Assembly (NCBI GenBank): GCA_007844125.1
Contig: CM017571.1
Coordinates: forward strand, 26,006,940-26,070,939
Length of the DNA: 64,000 nucleotides
Direction: 5' to 3'
Source of the DNA: Sinonovacula constricta
Taxonomy: Eukaryota > Mollusca > Bivalvia > Cardiida > Solecurtidae
This document shows positions 53,166-64,000 of this stretch, piece by piece. Positions within the stretch are counted from its first letter, which is position 1, and each line of letters begins with the position of its first letter. A program made the position numbers and the translations under genes. Under the pieces are notes generated by a model. That model made no database searches. It saw only the letters and a program-made list of their open reading frames with translations, and had not been told where the DNA came from.

Positions 53166-53269
53166 CACCTCAAATTAATTATAAATGGCAATAAACAGGA
53201 GCGTATGATAATTAAAGAACTTTTTGAGGGACCGGTATGGGACTACTGTATTGCCCGCAATACTATCAA

Positions 53270-54002
53270 ATGCTTGTTATTTCAACTGTGCAACATAGAG
53301 TAACAACACACATTTTACTGTTGACTGTTTATTTCAACTGTGCAACATGCAGTAACAACACACATTTTACTGTTGCCTGTTTATTTGAACTGTGCAACAT
53401 AGAGTAACAACACACATTTTACTGTTGACTGTTTATTTCAACTGTGCAACATAGAGTAACAACACACATTTTACTGTTGACTGTTGAGTGTTTATTTCAA
53501 CTGTGCAACATAGAGTAACAACACACATTTTACTGTTGACTGTTTATTTGAACTGTGCAACATGCAGTAACAACACACATTTTACTGTTGACTGTTGAGT
53601 GTTTATTTCAACTGTGCAACATAGAGTAACAACACACATTTTACTGTTGACTGTTGAGTGTTTATTTCAACTGTGCAACATAGAGTAACAACACACATTT
53701 TACTGTTGACTGTTGAGTGTTTATTTCAACTGTGCAACATAGAGTAACAACACACATTTTACTGTTGACTGTTGAGTGTTTATTTCAACTGTGCAACATA
53801 GAGTAACAACACACATTTTACTGTTGACTGTTGAGTGTTTATTTCAACTGTGCAACATAGAGTAACAACACACATTTTACTGTTGACTGTTGAGTGTTTA
53901 TTTCAACTGTGCAACATAGAGTAACAACACACATTTTACTGTTGACTGTTGAGTGTTTATTTCAACTGTGCAACATATATTAACAACACACATTTTATTG
54001 TT
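53270..54002. repeat. 52/59-bp minisatellite array
   Basis: About 13 copies of TTTATTTCAACTGTGCAACA, TAGAGTAACAACACACATTT and TACTGTTGACTG. Longer units carry an extra TTGAGTG (59 bp). Short units dominate the left and long units the right. Units are highly similar, suggesting recent growth. Confidence 0.92.
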
Positions 54003-55344
54003 GCCCCATCAGAAAGAATTCCAACAAAACTGGTCTCATTCAAATCCTTTTCTGTGTGACATTTCAAACTGTCACTATTGACACTGATAAAATTCTTACA
54101 TCCATGTTTATTCCTGTAATTGTAGCCTATGTTAAGCTCACAAACCTTCATTATAATAAAATAGAACCACAATGTAAACTGTAGTCATGTATTGTTCATA
54201 TTTGTCATAGTCTTTTTCATCAACCTTCTGAATACACTTTGACTTGGCAGACGTACTGGGATTGTTGACAGCTTCTTTTTTTCTACACGATAGAATTCGC
54301 GGACAGTTTTTGAGCACCTGCATGATTGGTATCGGCTGTAATTATCTGCACCACATGTAAAAATTATAGTTAAATGTTGGTTGTGCAGTCTACAGTAGTT
54401 CTATAAACTGATGTACTTCAGGTCTTCCTTGCCAATGCGAGTGGGTGACTGGAATTTTCAATCCCTGCTCAGATTTGATTAGTGTTTGCGGTTTATATAC
54501 TTTCTCAGAATTGTTTTATATTTTTCATTAAAATAGTTCTACTAATGATTTTTGTAATTTAAATATATGATTTATTGATTTAAATACTTCAACTAAGATA
54601 TGGTTGATTTTTGTGATTTAAACATTTTTTCTAAGATTTAATTTTTTGTTTGTTTGGATTTCCTGACTAAAGTTGTATAGTCAGTCGGGTGGACTGGGCA
54701 ACGAACAATTTTCTCATAGATATTTCAGAAACAACAACAGAAAGGAAAGCATTAAAGCATCATAACTTTGGGTGTTTTCAAGGGGACACAACTCCAACGG
54801 CACATCCATATACTGTGCCAGACACTTTACTTCAATCCTGTTAGTAGACACAGCCTAGATAAATATTTAATTAGATCCCTGATTAAACAGGCACAACTGT
54901 TCATTTGACAAGAATTGCCAGCTCTAAAATTCATTATCATTTTGTCTTTCCTCATTTTATTCTCTAATGAAGGTTATGATTTATAAATGATGTACTTTGG
55001 GTCATAAAGATGGTCTGGTGTTGACAATGGTGTGTTTTATCTATGGTTATTAATCAGTGTACTTTGGCACAAATGTGATGTATGCTTGTGTCTGCTGTAG
55101 TCTTTTGCTGAATATGGGGCACCTTTATTAGTACTAGAACCAGTAGCATTGTGTACATTATGTCTGAAAAGGATGCACTTTATTTATGATATCAATGTAT
55201 GACAAAATGAATGAGTAAAAGTGTTTATGCATTATGATGAAAATTATTTAATTTTAATTATATCTTCATATAAAGTTTATGAAAATACCAACAACAAAGG
55301 AGATTCAAATACTTTTTTTTTTCATTTAGAAAATTGGGACTAAC
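54003..55344. other. Intronic sequence, nothing recognised
   Basis: AT-rich. Minus-strand open frames of 60-71 codons at 53957-54323 start within the minisatellite edge and show no domain. Confidence 0.4.
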
Positions 55345-55542
55345 TCCTTTCCTTATGCTTAAGCAAAATATTAGGGTTTGTCCATCACAGATTGGACCAG
55401 TGTCAAGATAATGTTACTAGTTTTAGTGTCATACAAGGTGTTCACAGCATGCTATTCACAGTAAAGGCAGCACTATATCACCTTAAAGTTCACACCATAT
55501 AGCTCAAAGATTATGGTTGGGATGATAAACCTAAAAACTTTT
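55345..55542 (+). repeat. SINE-C copy, 5' truncated and diverged
   Basis: TATTAGGGTTTGTCCATCAC, GACCAGTGTCAAGATAATGT, GCATGCTATTCACAGTAAAG, GCAGCACTATATCACC and GTTGGGATGATAAACC in SINE-C order. Confidence 0.65.
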
Positions 55543-56419
55543 TTTTTGTATTGTTGGTCATTTTGCTTTGTGATACCACAATAAAACCTTTACGTTTACA
55601 ACAAGTACTACGGATGTCTTGAGATTTGATATAAAAGATAAAGTCATAAATAAATCAGCTCTTTTCTTACATTTTAGCATGACCTTGTCTTGCTAAACAA
55701 AGCTTTTCTTATTTCTGAAAAGGTCAAGGTAATGTTTTCTCTGGTATTTTTTTTTCAGCGTGATGAAAGCAAAACCTTTCTTCCCAGCATTGCTATATGT
55801 ATTTCATGCCAGACCAGGCAATATATCGGCCACTTAGCTAGGGGGAACTCCTGGCTAACTTAGTTTGTGCCTCAGCAATTAGCATCTTTGTCAGTGAGAC
55901 TATGCTTGAAGAACAGCAATTGATGGTGAGAAAATCCAGTTAGCTGTCCAGACTTCATTGGCCAAGCTAGAATGGCAGTTTCCAGTGAATTAACTGCTGA
56001 ATGTTCCTCAGAGCTAGTGGTTGAAGAAAAAGAGGGGTTGATGTCATGGGAAACAGGATTATGGCTGCTAGGAATGTTTGTGAAGGACTGTTTTTAGTTT
56101 AATGCCCCCAACTACTAAACATATCAATTAACTTTACATTTAATGTTGAGGTACGATGTTCTTAAGGAAAATACTGCACAGGGAGGGAAAAATTGAGATT
56201 GCTTTGCAGGTTAAAAGGGTCAAAGTCAGTGTTATTATAGCTTCTTTTTAATTTCTATCCAATTATTTCATTTGAAATAAACTTCATATCAAATTTGTTA
56301 GTTACCTTATGGAAGGAGAATGATTAAAGACTGATTTTTGAGGGCAGGGGACAAAACTTTTTACCAGTAGTACCCTGTTTAAAATGTGCAGTGTCTGAAT
56401 TAATTCCCCTGTCCTGATG
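55543..56419. other. Intronic sequence, nothing recognised
   Basis: AT-rich, no exon or matched repeat. Confidence 0.4.
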
Positions 56420-56530
56420 AGTCATCAAGTAAAATATGATGTACCTCCCCCCCCCCCCCCCCTCAAGTAAAATATGATGTACATCACCGCCCACCCACCC
56501 CACCCCCTCAAGTAAAATATGATGTTCCCC
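56420..56530. repeat. C-rich simple tract with triplicated motif
   Basis: A run of 16 C (56447-56462) followed by CACCCACCCCACCCCC and CCCCCTCCC tracts, interspersed with three copies of TCAAGTAAAATATGATGT. A G-rich complement on the minus strand could form quadruplexes. Slippage-prone. Confidence 0.8.
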
Positions 56531-57654
56531 CTCCCGTAGTGCTCATAATGTCATCAATGAATTAAATGTCATCATTATTCTGAAAGGAAAAATATAAAGT
56601 ACAATACCAAAAGGAGGAAAAATAATCAGTTAAATATATTGATAAGGATTAAACTAACATTGTAGCACAGACATTGACTAATACAGATCAGATTGTGAAG
56701 ACCATGTATCATGTTTTTTGATGTGTTCTTTTTGTTCTTCCACTTATTGAAAATGTCCTCTCTGACTATGTTTCACCTTCATACAAATACTTCAGAAATC
56801 CCATCTAAAGCAATCTGCAGTTACTTTCTCAACCAAATATAATTGAAGTTAGACATGTATGTCTATATACATCATGCCTTTGTAAAGGTTGACATGACAT
56901 TATAACTAAGCTGATTTATGTTGTGTTGTCATGCTACATCCAGGAAGGTATTGTGGGTAATGTAAGATGCTTGTTCAATGTAAAACAGATAACCAGAAAA
57001 TTATAATTCAGGTCATTCTTAGAAATATTAAATATGGCAAAAGTTTTGTAAAAACTAACCTGTAACTTGTAAGAAATTTAAGGGAAGAGAGAAATACTGT
57101 TGTTTATGCAAATATTTAAAGTCCAGATCAGAAATCTTCTTCAGGTTCTGCACTATTTGCTGCTGAATCTCTAGCAATATGATTAGTCATGTTTGCATGT
57201 TGTTGCCTGTTTAAAACTATAAGCTTATTGCTTAATAACATATTGAGTATTCGTAAAGTTAAAAAAAAATCTTCCAAAATACCTTTCTCCACCAGGTGGT
57301 GCTTATTGTTCCCCATTGCTAGATTATCTTTGTTTTCTCAGATAGGGAAGTGTTAACATTACAGCACATTTAATACATCTTGACAGCACATATGATAACG
57401 AAGCATACATTTATTACATTATGACAAGGTACATTCTGTGCAAGAGCACTGAAGGGTTTTATACAAGAAAGGGAGATTGTACTCATATAACCTGGGTTTA
57501 CAAATTCAGCTCCTAAATATCGAGGAGGGGATTGGAGGCATCCATATGTTGGTGATTTTCTGTGATAAATTGGTTACTGCATTAGACATTGGATGAGTGG
57601 GTTATTCGTTTAAACCAAACCCCAACCAAAAAAATACTTATGTTAGTCCTTGAT
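56531..57654. other. Intronic sequence with a family P trace
   Basis: AT-rich, no exon. GATCAGAAATCTTCTTCAGG and TTCTGCACTATTTGCTGC near 57125-57165 look like a family P remnant. Confidence 0.35.
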
Positions 57655-60600
57655 GATGATTATTGTTTGAGGTAGTTGCTACTGGAGTACTGGTTCTGCT
57701 GATTGTTGTTTGAGGTGAAGAAATAAATGTTTATTATAAAAATTCAGCAGAAAAGTAAGATCCTCTGCAATCTGGAATCCTCTATAAACTGAACAATTTA
57801 TTCGGTCCGACAGGAGGCCGGACTAGGGAGGTTTCACTGTAGTTGCTATCTGATTACTGGTTCTGCTGATTGTTGTTTGAGGTAGTTGCTATCTGAGTAC
57901 TGGTTCTGCTGATTGTTGTTTGAGGTAGTTGCTACCAGAGTACTGGTTCTGCTGATTGTTGTTTGAGGTAGTTGCTACCAGAGTACTGGTTCTGCTGATT
58001 GTTGTTTGAGGTAGTTGCTATCTGAGTACTGGTTCTGCTGATTATTGTTTGAGGTAGTTGCTACTGGAGTACTGGTTCTGCTGATTGTTGTTTGAGGTAG
58101 TTGCTATCTGAGTACTGGTTCTGCTGATTATTGTTTGAGGTAGTTGCTATCTGAGTACTGGTTCTGCTGATTGTTGTTTGAGGTAGTTGCTACCGGAGTA
58201 CTGGTTCTGCTGATTGTTGTTTGAGGTAGTTGCTACCAGAGTACTGGTTCTGCTGATTGTTGTTTGAGGTAGTTGCTATCTGAGTACTGGTTCTGCTGAT
58301 TGTTGTTTGAGGTAGTTGCTACTGGAGTACTGGTTCTGCTGATTGTTGTTTGAGGTAGTTGCTACCAGAGTACTGGTTCTGCTGATTGTTGTTTGAGGTA
58401 GTTGCTACCAGAGTACAGGTTCTGCTGATTGTTGTTTGAGGTAGTTGCTACCAGAGTACTGGTTCTGCTGATTGCTGTTTGAGGTAGTTGCTACTGGAGT
58501 ACTGGTTCTGCTGATTATTGTTTGAGGTAGTTGCTACCAGAGTACTGGTTCTGCTGATTGTTGTTTGAGGTAGTTGCTACTGGAGTACTGGTTCTGCTGA
58601 TTGTTGTTTGAGGTAGTTGCTACCAGAGTACTGGTTCTGCTGATTGTTGTTTGAGGTAGTTGCTACCAGAGTACAGGTTCTGCTGATTGTTGTTTGAGGT
58701 AGTTGCTACTGGAGTACTGGTTCTGCTGATTATTGTTTGAGGTAGTTGCTACCAGAGTACTGGTTCTGCTGATTGTTGTTTGAGGTAGTTGCTACCAGAG
58801 TACAGGTTCTGCTGATTGTTGTTTGAGGTAGTTGCTACTGGAGTACTGGTTCTGCTGATTATTGTTTGAGGTAGTTGCTATCTGAGTACTGGTTCTGCTG
58901 ATTGTTGTTTGAGGTAGTTGCTACTGGAGTACTGGTTCTGCTGATTGTTGTTTGAGGTAGTTGCTACCTGAGTACTGGTTCTGCTGATTGTTGTTTGAGG
59001 TAGTTGCTACCAGAGTACAGGTTCTGCTGATTGTTGTTTGAGGTAGTTGCTATCTGAGTACTGGTTCTGCTGATTATTGTTTGAGGTAGTTGCTACCAGA
59101 GTACTGGTTCTGCTGATTATTGTTTGAGGTAGTTGCTATCTGAGTACTGGTTCTGCTGATTATTGTTTGAGGTAGTTGCTACCAGAGTACTGGTTCTGCT
59201 GATTATTGTTTGAGGTAGTTGCTATCTGAGTACTGGTTCTGCTGATTGTTGTTTGAGGTAGTTGCTACTGAAGTACTGGTTCTGCTGATTATTGTTTGAG
59301 GTAGTTGCTACCAGAGTACAGGTTCTGCTGATTGTTGTTTGAGGTAGTTGCTACCAGAGTACAGGTTCTGCTGATTGTTGTTTGAGGTACTTGCTACCAG
59401 AGTACTGGTTCTGCTGATTGTTGTTTGAGGTACTTGCTACTGGAGTACTGGTTCTGCTGATTATTGTTTGAGGTACTTGCTACCAGAGTACTGGTTCTGC
59501 TGATTGTTGTTTGAGGTACTTGCTACCAGAGTACTGGTTCTGCTGATTATTGTTTGAGGTACTTGCTACCAGAGTACTGGTTCTGCTGATTGTTGTTTGA
59601 GGTAGTTGCTACCAGAGTACAGGTTCTGCTGATTGTTGTTTGAGGTAGTTGCTACCAGAGTACAGGTTCTGCTGATTGTTGTTTGAGGTAGTTGCTACCA
59701 GAGTACAGGTTCTGCTGATTGTTGTTTGAGGTACTTGCTACCAGAGTACTGGTTCTGCTGATTGTTGTTTGAGGTACTTGCTACCAGAGTACTGGTTCTG
59801 CTGATTATTGTTTGAGGTACTTGCTACCAGAGTACTGGTTCTGCTGATTGTTGTTTGAGGTACTTGCTACCAGAGTACAGGTACTGCTGATTGTTGTTTG
59901 AGGTACTTGCTACCAGAGTACTGGTTCTGCTGATTGTTGTTTGAGGTACTTGCTACCAGAGTACTGGTTCTGCTGATTATTGTTTGAGGTACTTGCTACC
60001 AGAGTACTGGTTCTGCTGATTGTTGTTTGAGGTAGTTGCTACCAGAGTACTGGTTCTGCTGATTGTTGTTTGAGGTACTTGCTACCAGAGTACTGGTTCT
60101 GCTGATTATTGTTTGAGGTAGTTGCTATCTGAGTACTGGTTCTGCTGATTGTTGTTTGAGGTAGTTGCTACCAGAGTACTGGTTCTTCTGATTGTTATTT
60201 GAGGTAGTTGCTACTGGAGTACTGGTTCTGCTGATTATTGTCTGAGGTAGTTGCTATCTGAGTTCTGGTTCTGCTGATTGTTGTTTGAGGTAGTTGCTAC
60301 CAGAGTACTGGTTCTGCTGATTGTTGTTTGAGGTAGTTGCTACCAGAGTACTGGTTCTGCTGATTGTTGTTTGAGGTAGTTGCTACCAGAGTACTGGTTC
60401 TGCTGATTGTTGTTTGAGGTAGATGCTACTGGAGTACTGGTTCTGCTGATTGTTGTTTGAGGTAGTTGCTACTGAAGTACTGGTTCTGCTGATTATTGTT
60501 TGAGGTAGTTGCTACTGGAGTACTGGTTCTGCTGATTATTGTCTGAGGTAGTTGCTATCTGAGTTCTGGTTCTGCTGATTGTTGTTTGAGGTAGTTGCTA

Positions 60601-60955
60601 CCAGAGTACTGGTTCTGCTGATTGTTGTTTGAGGTAGTTGCTACACGAGTACTGGTTCTGCTGATTGTTGTTTGAGGTAGTTGATATCTGAGTACTGGTT
60701 CTGCTGATTGTTGTTTGAGGTAGTTGCTACTGGAGTACAGGTTCTGCTGATTGTTGTTTGAGGTAGTTGCTACCGGAGTACTGGTTCTGCTGATTGTTGT
60801 TTGAGGTAGTTGCTACTGGAGTACTGGTTCTGCTGATTGTTGTTTGAGGTAGTTGCTACTGGAGTACTGGTTCTGCTGAATAATGTTTGAGGTAGTTGCT
60901 ACCAGAGTACTGGATCTGTTGGTTATTGTCTGAGGTAGTTGCTACTGGAGTATTG
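57655..60955. repeat. 43-bp minisatellite array, about 70 units
   Basis: Units read GGTAGTTGCTACCAGAGTAC then TGGTTCTGCTGATTGTTGTT and TGA. One isolated unit at about 57666-57712 is separated by about 125 bp of unrelated DNA from the continuous array (from about 57840). Each unit holds two small inverted repeats, GGTAG-TTG-CTACC and ACCAG-AGTA-CTGGT. The variant GGTACTTGCTACC is concentrated at 59385-60110, showing local block spread. Low divergence implies recent expansion. Confidence 0.95.
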
Positions 60956-61254
60956 AATTCGGCATTAGCAATTATCTTTTGTAAAATTATATCTAATAGA
61001 ATAGGTAAATCTTATTAAGCTTGAACATGCAATTACCAATTGTAATAGTGTCATGTATGTAATATGTAAACCCAATTAAAAGTTAATTATTTTTAACAGG
61101 ATTTGGCATTGCTGGGTCTTTGGTGGAAGTTGAAGATGTAAATGATTTCATTGCACATTTGCCCATATAGATCACTAGATATTTAATCAAATAATTGGAA
61201 CTTTGATTTGAGTTTGTAACATCGCAGCAACACAGTTATAGTCATATTGGCGAT
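60956..61254. other. Intronic sequence, nothing recognised
   Basis: AT-rich. TTTTTAACAG/GATTTGGCATTGCTGGGTC at about 61090 resembles an acceptor, but the reading frames after it do not match GRK2 kinase sequence. Confidence 0.4.
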
Positions 61255-61442
61255 GTCCAGCAAGTTATTGGTGAAGTAAGAACCCTGACTTCTGTTTAGA
61301 TAGAACCACCGGCACACCACTGGTTAGCTCAAAACTCACTCCACATGAAAATCCTGGCCAGGCTGGAATCGAACCCACATGTTGAGGTGCTGAGAAGTTA
61401 CAAGTTGATGATTCAACCACACGGCCACAGCTTACCAAGAAA
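61255..61442 (-). repeat. tRNA-derived SINE-D on the minus strand
   Basis: Minus strand reads GCTGTGGCCGTGTGGTTGAA (A-box-like), B box GGGTTCGATTCC, then GCCTGGCCAGGATTTTCATG and GCCGGTGGTTCTATC. The tRNA-like head is better preserved here than in the plus-strand copies and looks like a long-variable-arm (serine-type) tRNA ancestor, which is inference. Confidence 0.65.
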
Positions 61443-62124
61443 CTGTGCAATTAATAACTTAAGCAGATGCTACTAGACCAAACATTAAAAATAATAGAAA
61501 CAATAGTTAAATGGTGAACAATGTGTAGGTGGGTTAAAAATAAGTTTAAAATTGAAATGACCGATTATGTGACTTCCGTTAGAAAAAAAAACATTACCCT
61601 AGAATATGAATTTTTAATTGCCTAAAATATAGTGGTATTCTTGAAAATGTTCTTTTCTCATGGTATGATGGTGAAAGAAATGTTTAATTGTTTTTCTTTT
61701 TACTTTTGGAGAAGTGGCAATTATGAATATAGAACAACAATTGCAGAGAATACTTATAACTTGTTGAGTTATATAATACATTTTTTTTTGTAAAAGCTTT
61801 GTAACTCTATAACATGTTGAGTTATATAATTCAGTTTTTTTTGTAAAAAGCATTGTAACTCCATTATTATACAACTCTTTGGTATAGCTTACATTGTACT
61901 GAAATTTGAAACCCTTTAATTCTAAAATTTAAATTATCATTTTAAAATGCTTTTTTTTGTTCATTTAGTAAACACAATTCTTGTGTTCTTTTAGACACAC
62001 TCTAAACAGATAAAGTACAGTGAAAACAAGGCTAAGTTATGCATCGTCTGGTACATGAGAGGTACAACACATTTTAAAAATATATCAGTCAATTTAACAT
62101 ATGTAAAATGTAGACAGTAAGAAC
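61443..62124. repeat. Intronic sequence with a two-copy tandem repeat
   Basis: At about 61749-61861, ACTTGTTGAGTTATATAAT plus a T-run and TTTGTAAAAGC-TTTGTAACTC occurs twice. The remainder is AT-rich and unmatched. Confidence 0.45.
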
Positions 62125-62605
62125 CAAATACTTTTTCCTTACCAAATTAGTATTTGTAACATGAAAAGGTCCTGGGCATTGTTGTTCATTGATGTACTAG
62201 ATATGTGTGAACATTTAATCATAAATCTACACTTGTCACAAACAGGTATTTCCTATCTGAGCCATGCTGCAGAGTTAGCTATTTTTAAACTAAGAAATCA
62301 TGTGATCACTTACTTTTGAGATCACTTTATATTGTCATCTAGCTAATCAGCTCTGGCATTGATATCTATTTTTAGCAATAATCACTATGGTGCTTATTTA
62401 TAGTTTTGGAAAGTATGACCATTTAGAGTGATTTGTTTTTGCAGTCAGTTCAGTCCAACTATGTAGTGTTCAAAATCTTCTTTACGTGGACTAAAATATG
62501 AGTGTATGCATAAAGTATGTACAAATTCCCTAAAAGCATTTGCAAGAGATAAGAGATATTGTGACATGTATTTGATATTGGAAAACTGTTGGATACCCTC
62601 TTTAA
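62125..62605 (+). mobile_element. TTAA-flanked MITE, copy 3 (degenerate left end)
   Basis: Internal landmarks match copies 1 and 2 (CAGGTATTTCCTATCTGAGC, CATGCTGCAGAGTTAGCTAT, ACTTACTTTTGAGATCAC). The right end GAAAACTGTTGGATACCCTC is followed by TTTAA. The left TIR is no longer recognisable, so the start is approximate. Confidence 0.65.
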
Positions 62606-62989
62606 TTATGATTGTTAGCATATTGTTGAAGGAATACTTGCTGTTATTTAAAAGTATGATTCTTTATGCAGTACAACTTTTAGTGGACACAACTCATTCA
62701 TGAATTGTCTGTACCACTTGTCTACATGTTATATGGGCTTATATCAATAGATATTGTATTGCATTGTATCTTATGTAGTAGTATATTTTTAACTATATAT
62801 GTAAATCTATGTGAATTGTCATTTGGCATTTATCTTTATATAATAGTATATCTTATATAATATGTAAATTTAATGTAAATTGCCATCTGACAATGCATTT
62901 TTTTGAGCAAATTATCAGCAAATTATTCAGCAGTATACATAGAATATAATCATGCATTATCTATGTCAATATGATTCTTAGGGACATTA

Positions 62990-63432
62990 CTTGGGGAAAT
63001 GCTCTGATTCCCCTGATTTATTGAGCTATATATATATATGAATTGATATCCCCTATATGTTGAGCTTTATAATGCATTGATATCCTGCATATATTGAGCT
63101 ATATAAAGCATAGATTTTCCTTCACATATTGACCTATAGAAGGCAGTGATTTCCTCTCATATATTGAGCTATATCATGTCTTGAATTCCATTTATATATT
63201 AATCTTAATATAACAAATATGTATATCTATCTATATATTGCTGTGATGTCCCTAAAAAGCTATATAGTGCAGTTATTTCCTTCATATATTGAGCTATATG
63301 ATGCAGTTAGTTCCTTCACATATTGAGCTTCATAATGCAGTGATCTCTTAACATATATTGATCTTTCTAATGCCATATTGTACTTCACCTCGTATTGAGC
63401 TTAGTTATACACTGATTTCCCTCATTTTTTTT
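62990..63432. repeat. About 40-bp minisatellite, left part
   Basis: About ten degenerate units of ATATATTGAGCTATATAATG followed by CAGTGATTTCCTTC. The array is interrupted by the mobile element at 63433 and resumes at 63944. Confidence 0.75.
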
Positions 63433-63943
63433 AGCTCACCTGAGCGCTACTTGCTCAAGTTGAGCTTTTCTGATACGGCTTCGTCCGTCGTCTGTCATCA
63501 ACATTTAAGCTTTTGAACATGCTAGAGGCCACAGTTTTTATCCAATCTTCATCAAACTTGGTCGAAATGTTTTTTCTGTAAGAAAACTTGGATGAGTTCA
63601 TTACTGGGTCATGTGGGATAAAAAAGTAGGTCACTAGGTTAAATTTTAGAAAAAGCTTGTGAACACACTAGAGGCCACATTGATGGCCCAATCTTTACCA
63701 AACTTGGCCAGAATGTTTGCCAGTATGAAATCTTACATATGTTTTGAAGTGGGTCATGTGGATTCAGTAGGTTACTTGTTAAAATTCTAGAAAATCTTAT
63801 TAGCCCAATGGTCACACAAATGGTCCAATGTTCACTCAAGATTTCTAAAGTAAATAACTCTTAATTACTTGATACCATATATGAGCCTACTAAAAGCCTG
63901 TGTCCTCAGGTGAGCGACTAAGAGCCATCATGGCCCTCTTGTT
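63433..63943 (+). mobile_element. Pearl/Helentron-like element, copy 3 (about 2 core units), inserted in a minisatellite
   Basis: 5' end AGCTCACCTGAGCGCTACTT with GCTCAAGTTGAGC; 3' end CTCAGGTGAGCGACTAAG, hairpin GAGCCATCATGGCCC and TCTTGTT. It has only about two core units, against about seven and five in the other copies. The 40-bp minisatellite continues on both sides (CTGATTTCCCTCATTTTTTTT on the left, CTATATTATGCATTGCTTTC on the right), which fixes the element borders to within a few bases. Confidence 0.82.
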
Positions 63944-64000
63944 AACTATATTATGCATTGCTTTCCCTCATTTATTGAGCTATATAATGAAATGATTTCC
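63944..64000. repeat. About 40-bp minisatellite, right part, runs off the window
   Basis: CTATATTATGCATTGCTTTC followed by CCTCATTTATTGAGC and a second partial unit; continuation of the array at 62990-63432. Confidence 0.7.

Noticed and set aside
61090..61140. Possible next GRK exon after an acceptor-like TTTTTAACAG
   Set aside because: None of the frames resembles the GRK2 segment expected after STG, and no good donor follows in frame.

Overview
The window is AT-rich eukaryotic genomic DNA with intron-split coding sequence, no long open reading frames and dense short interspersed and tandem repeats. The repeat families (tRNA-derived SINEs, pearl/Helentron-like elements beginning AGCTCACCTGAGC, and elements carrying ACCTTGAAGGTCAAGGTCAC) point to a mollusc, most likely a bivalve. 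That assignment comes from recognising repeat families, not from a search.

The only protein-coding gene I can support is a plus-strand G protein-coupled receptor kinase of the GRK2/GRK3 (beta-adrenergic receptor kinase, invertebrate Gprk1) class. It is seen as six small exon segments: 7307-7393, 7480-7566, 13855-13916, 29369-29420, 46997-47088 and 50677-50776. Splice phases are consistent throughout. Together they encode the C-terminal half of the RGS-homology (RH) domain and the start of the kinase domain (glycine loop, catalytic lysine, helix-C glutamate). The N-terminal exons and the rest of the kinase and PH domains lie outside the window, so 1-7306 and 50777-64000 are read as intron. The first two segments are paralogous 87-nt, phase 0/0 exons 86 nt apart that encode alternative versions of the same 29-residue stretch. 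They look like a mutually exclusive (or optionally tandem) exon pair placed just after the Galpha-q contact helix.

The introns are very large (about 6.3, 15.5, 17.6, 3.6 and more than 13 kb) and packed with tandem arrays: 37-bp (2.1-2.9 kb), about 29-bp (15.1-15.8 kb), 20-bp (21.2-22.4 kb), 76-bp palindromic satellite (23.7-28.6 kb), 34-bp (29.4-30.3 kb), 47-bp (34.3-35.7 kb), 38-bp (44.1-46.2 kb), 61-bp (49.0-50.2 kb), 52/59-bp (53.3-54.0 kb), 43-bp (57.7-60.95 kb) and about 40-bp (63.0-64.0 kb). They cover roughly 17 kb, over a quarter of the window. Several arrays are recognisable amplifications of pieces of dispersed elements in the same window. The 37-bp and 76-bp arrays both sit between the ends of one palindromic element (AAATAGTGCAGATCCTGAT... 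to ...CACTATTTGCCTTAGC), and the 38-bp array is a piece of a tRNA-derived SINE body.

Between the arrays lie several SINE families, called SINE-B, SINE-C, SINE-D and SINE-E here for convenience, three copies of a pearl/Helentron-like element with variable tandem cores, three copies of a TTAA-flanked MITE, a 200-bp hAT-like MITE and fold-back elements. I found no transposase, reverse transcriptase, rRNA, functional tRNA gene or CRISPR array. Family letters, repeat periods and copy numbers are from reading by eye and are approximate.
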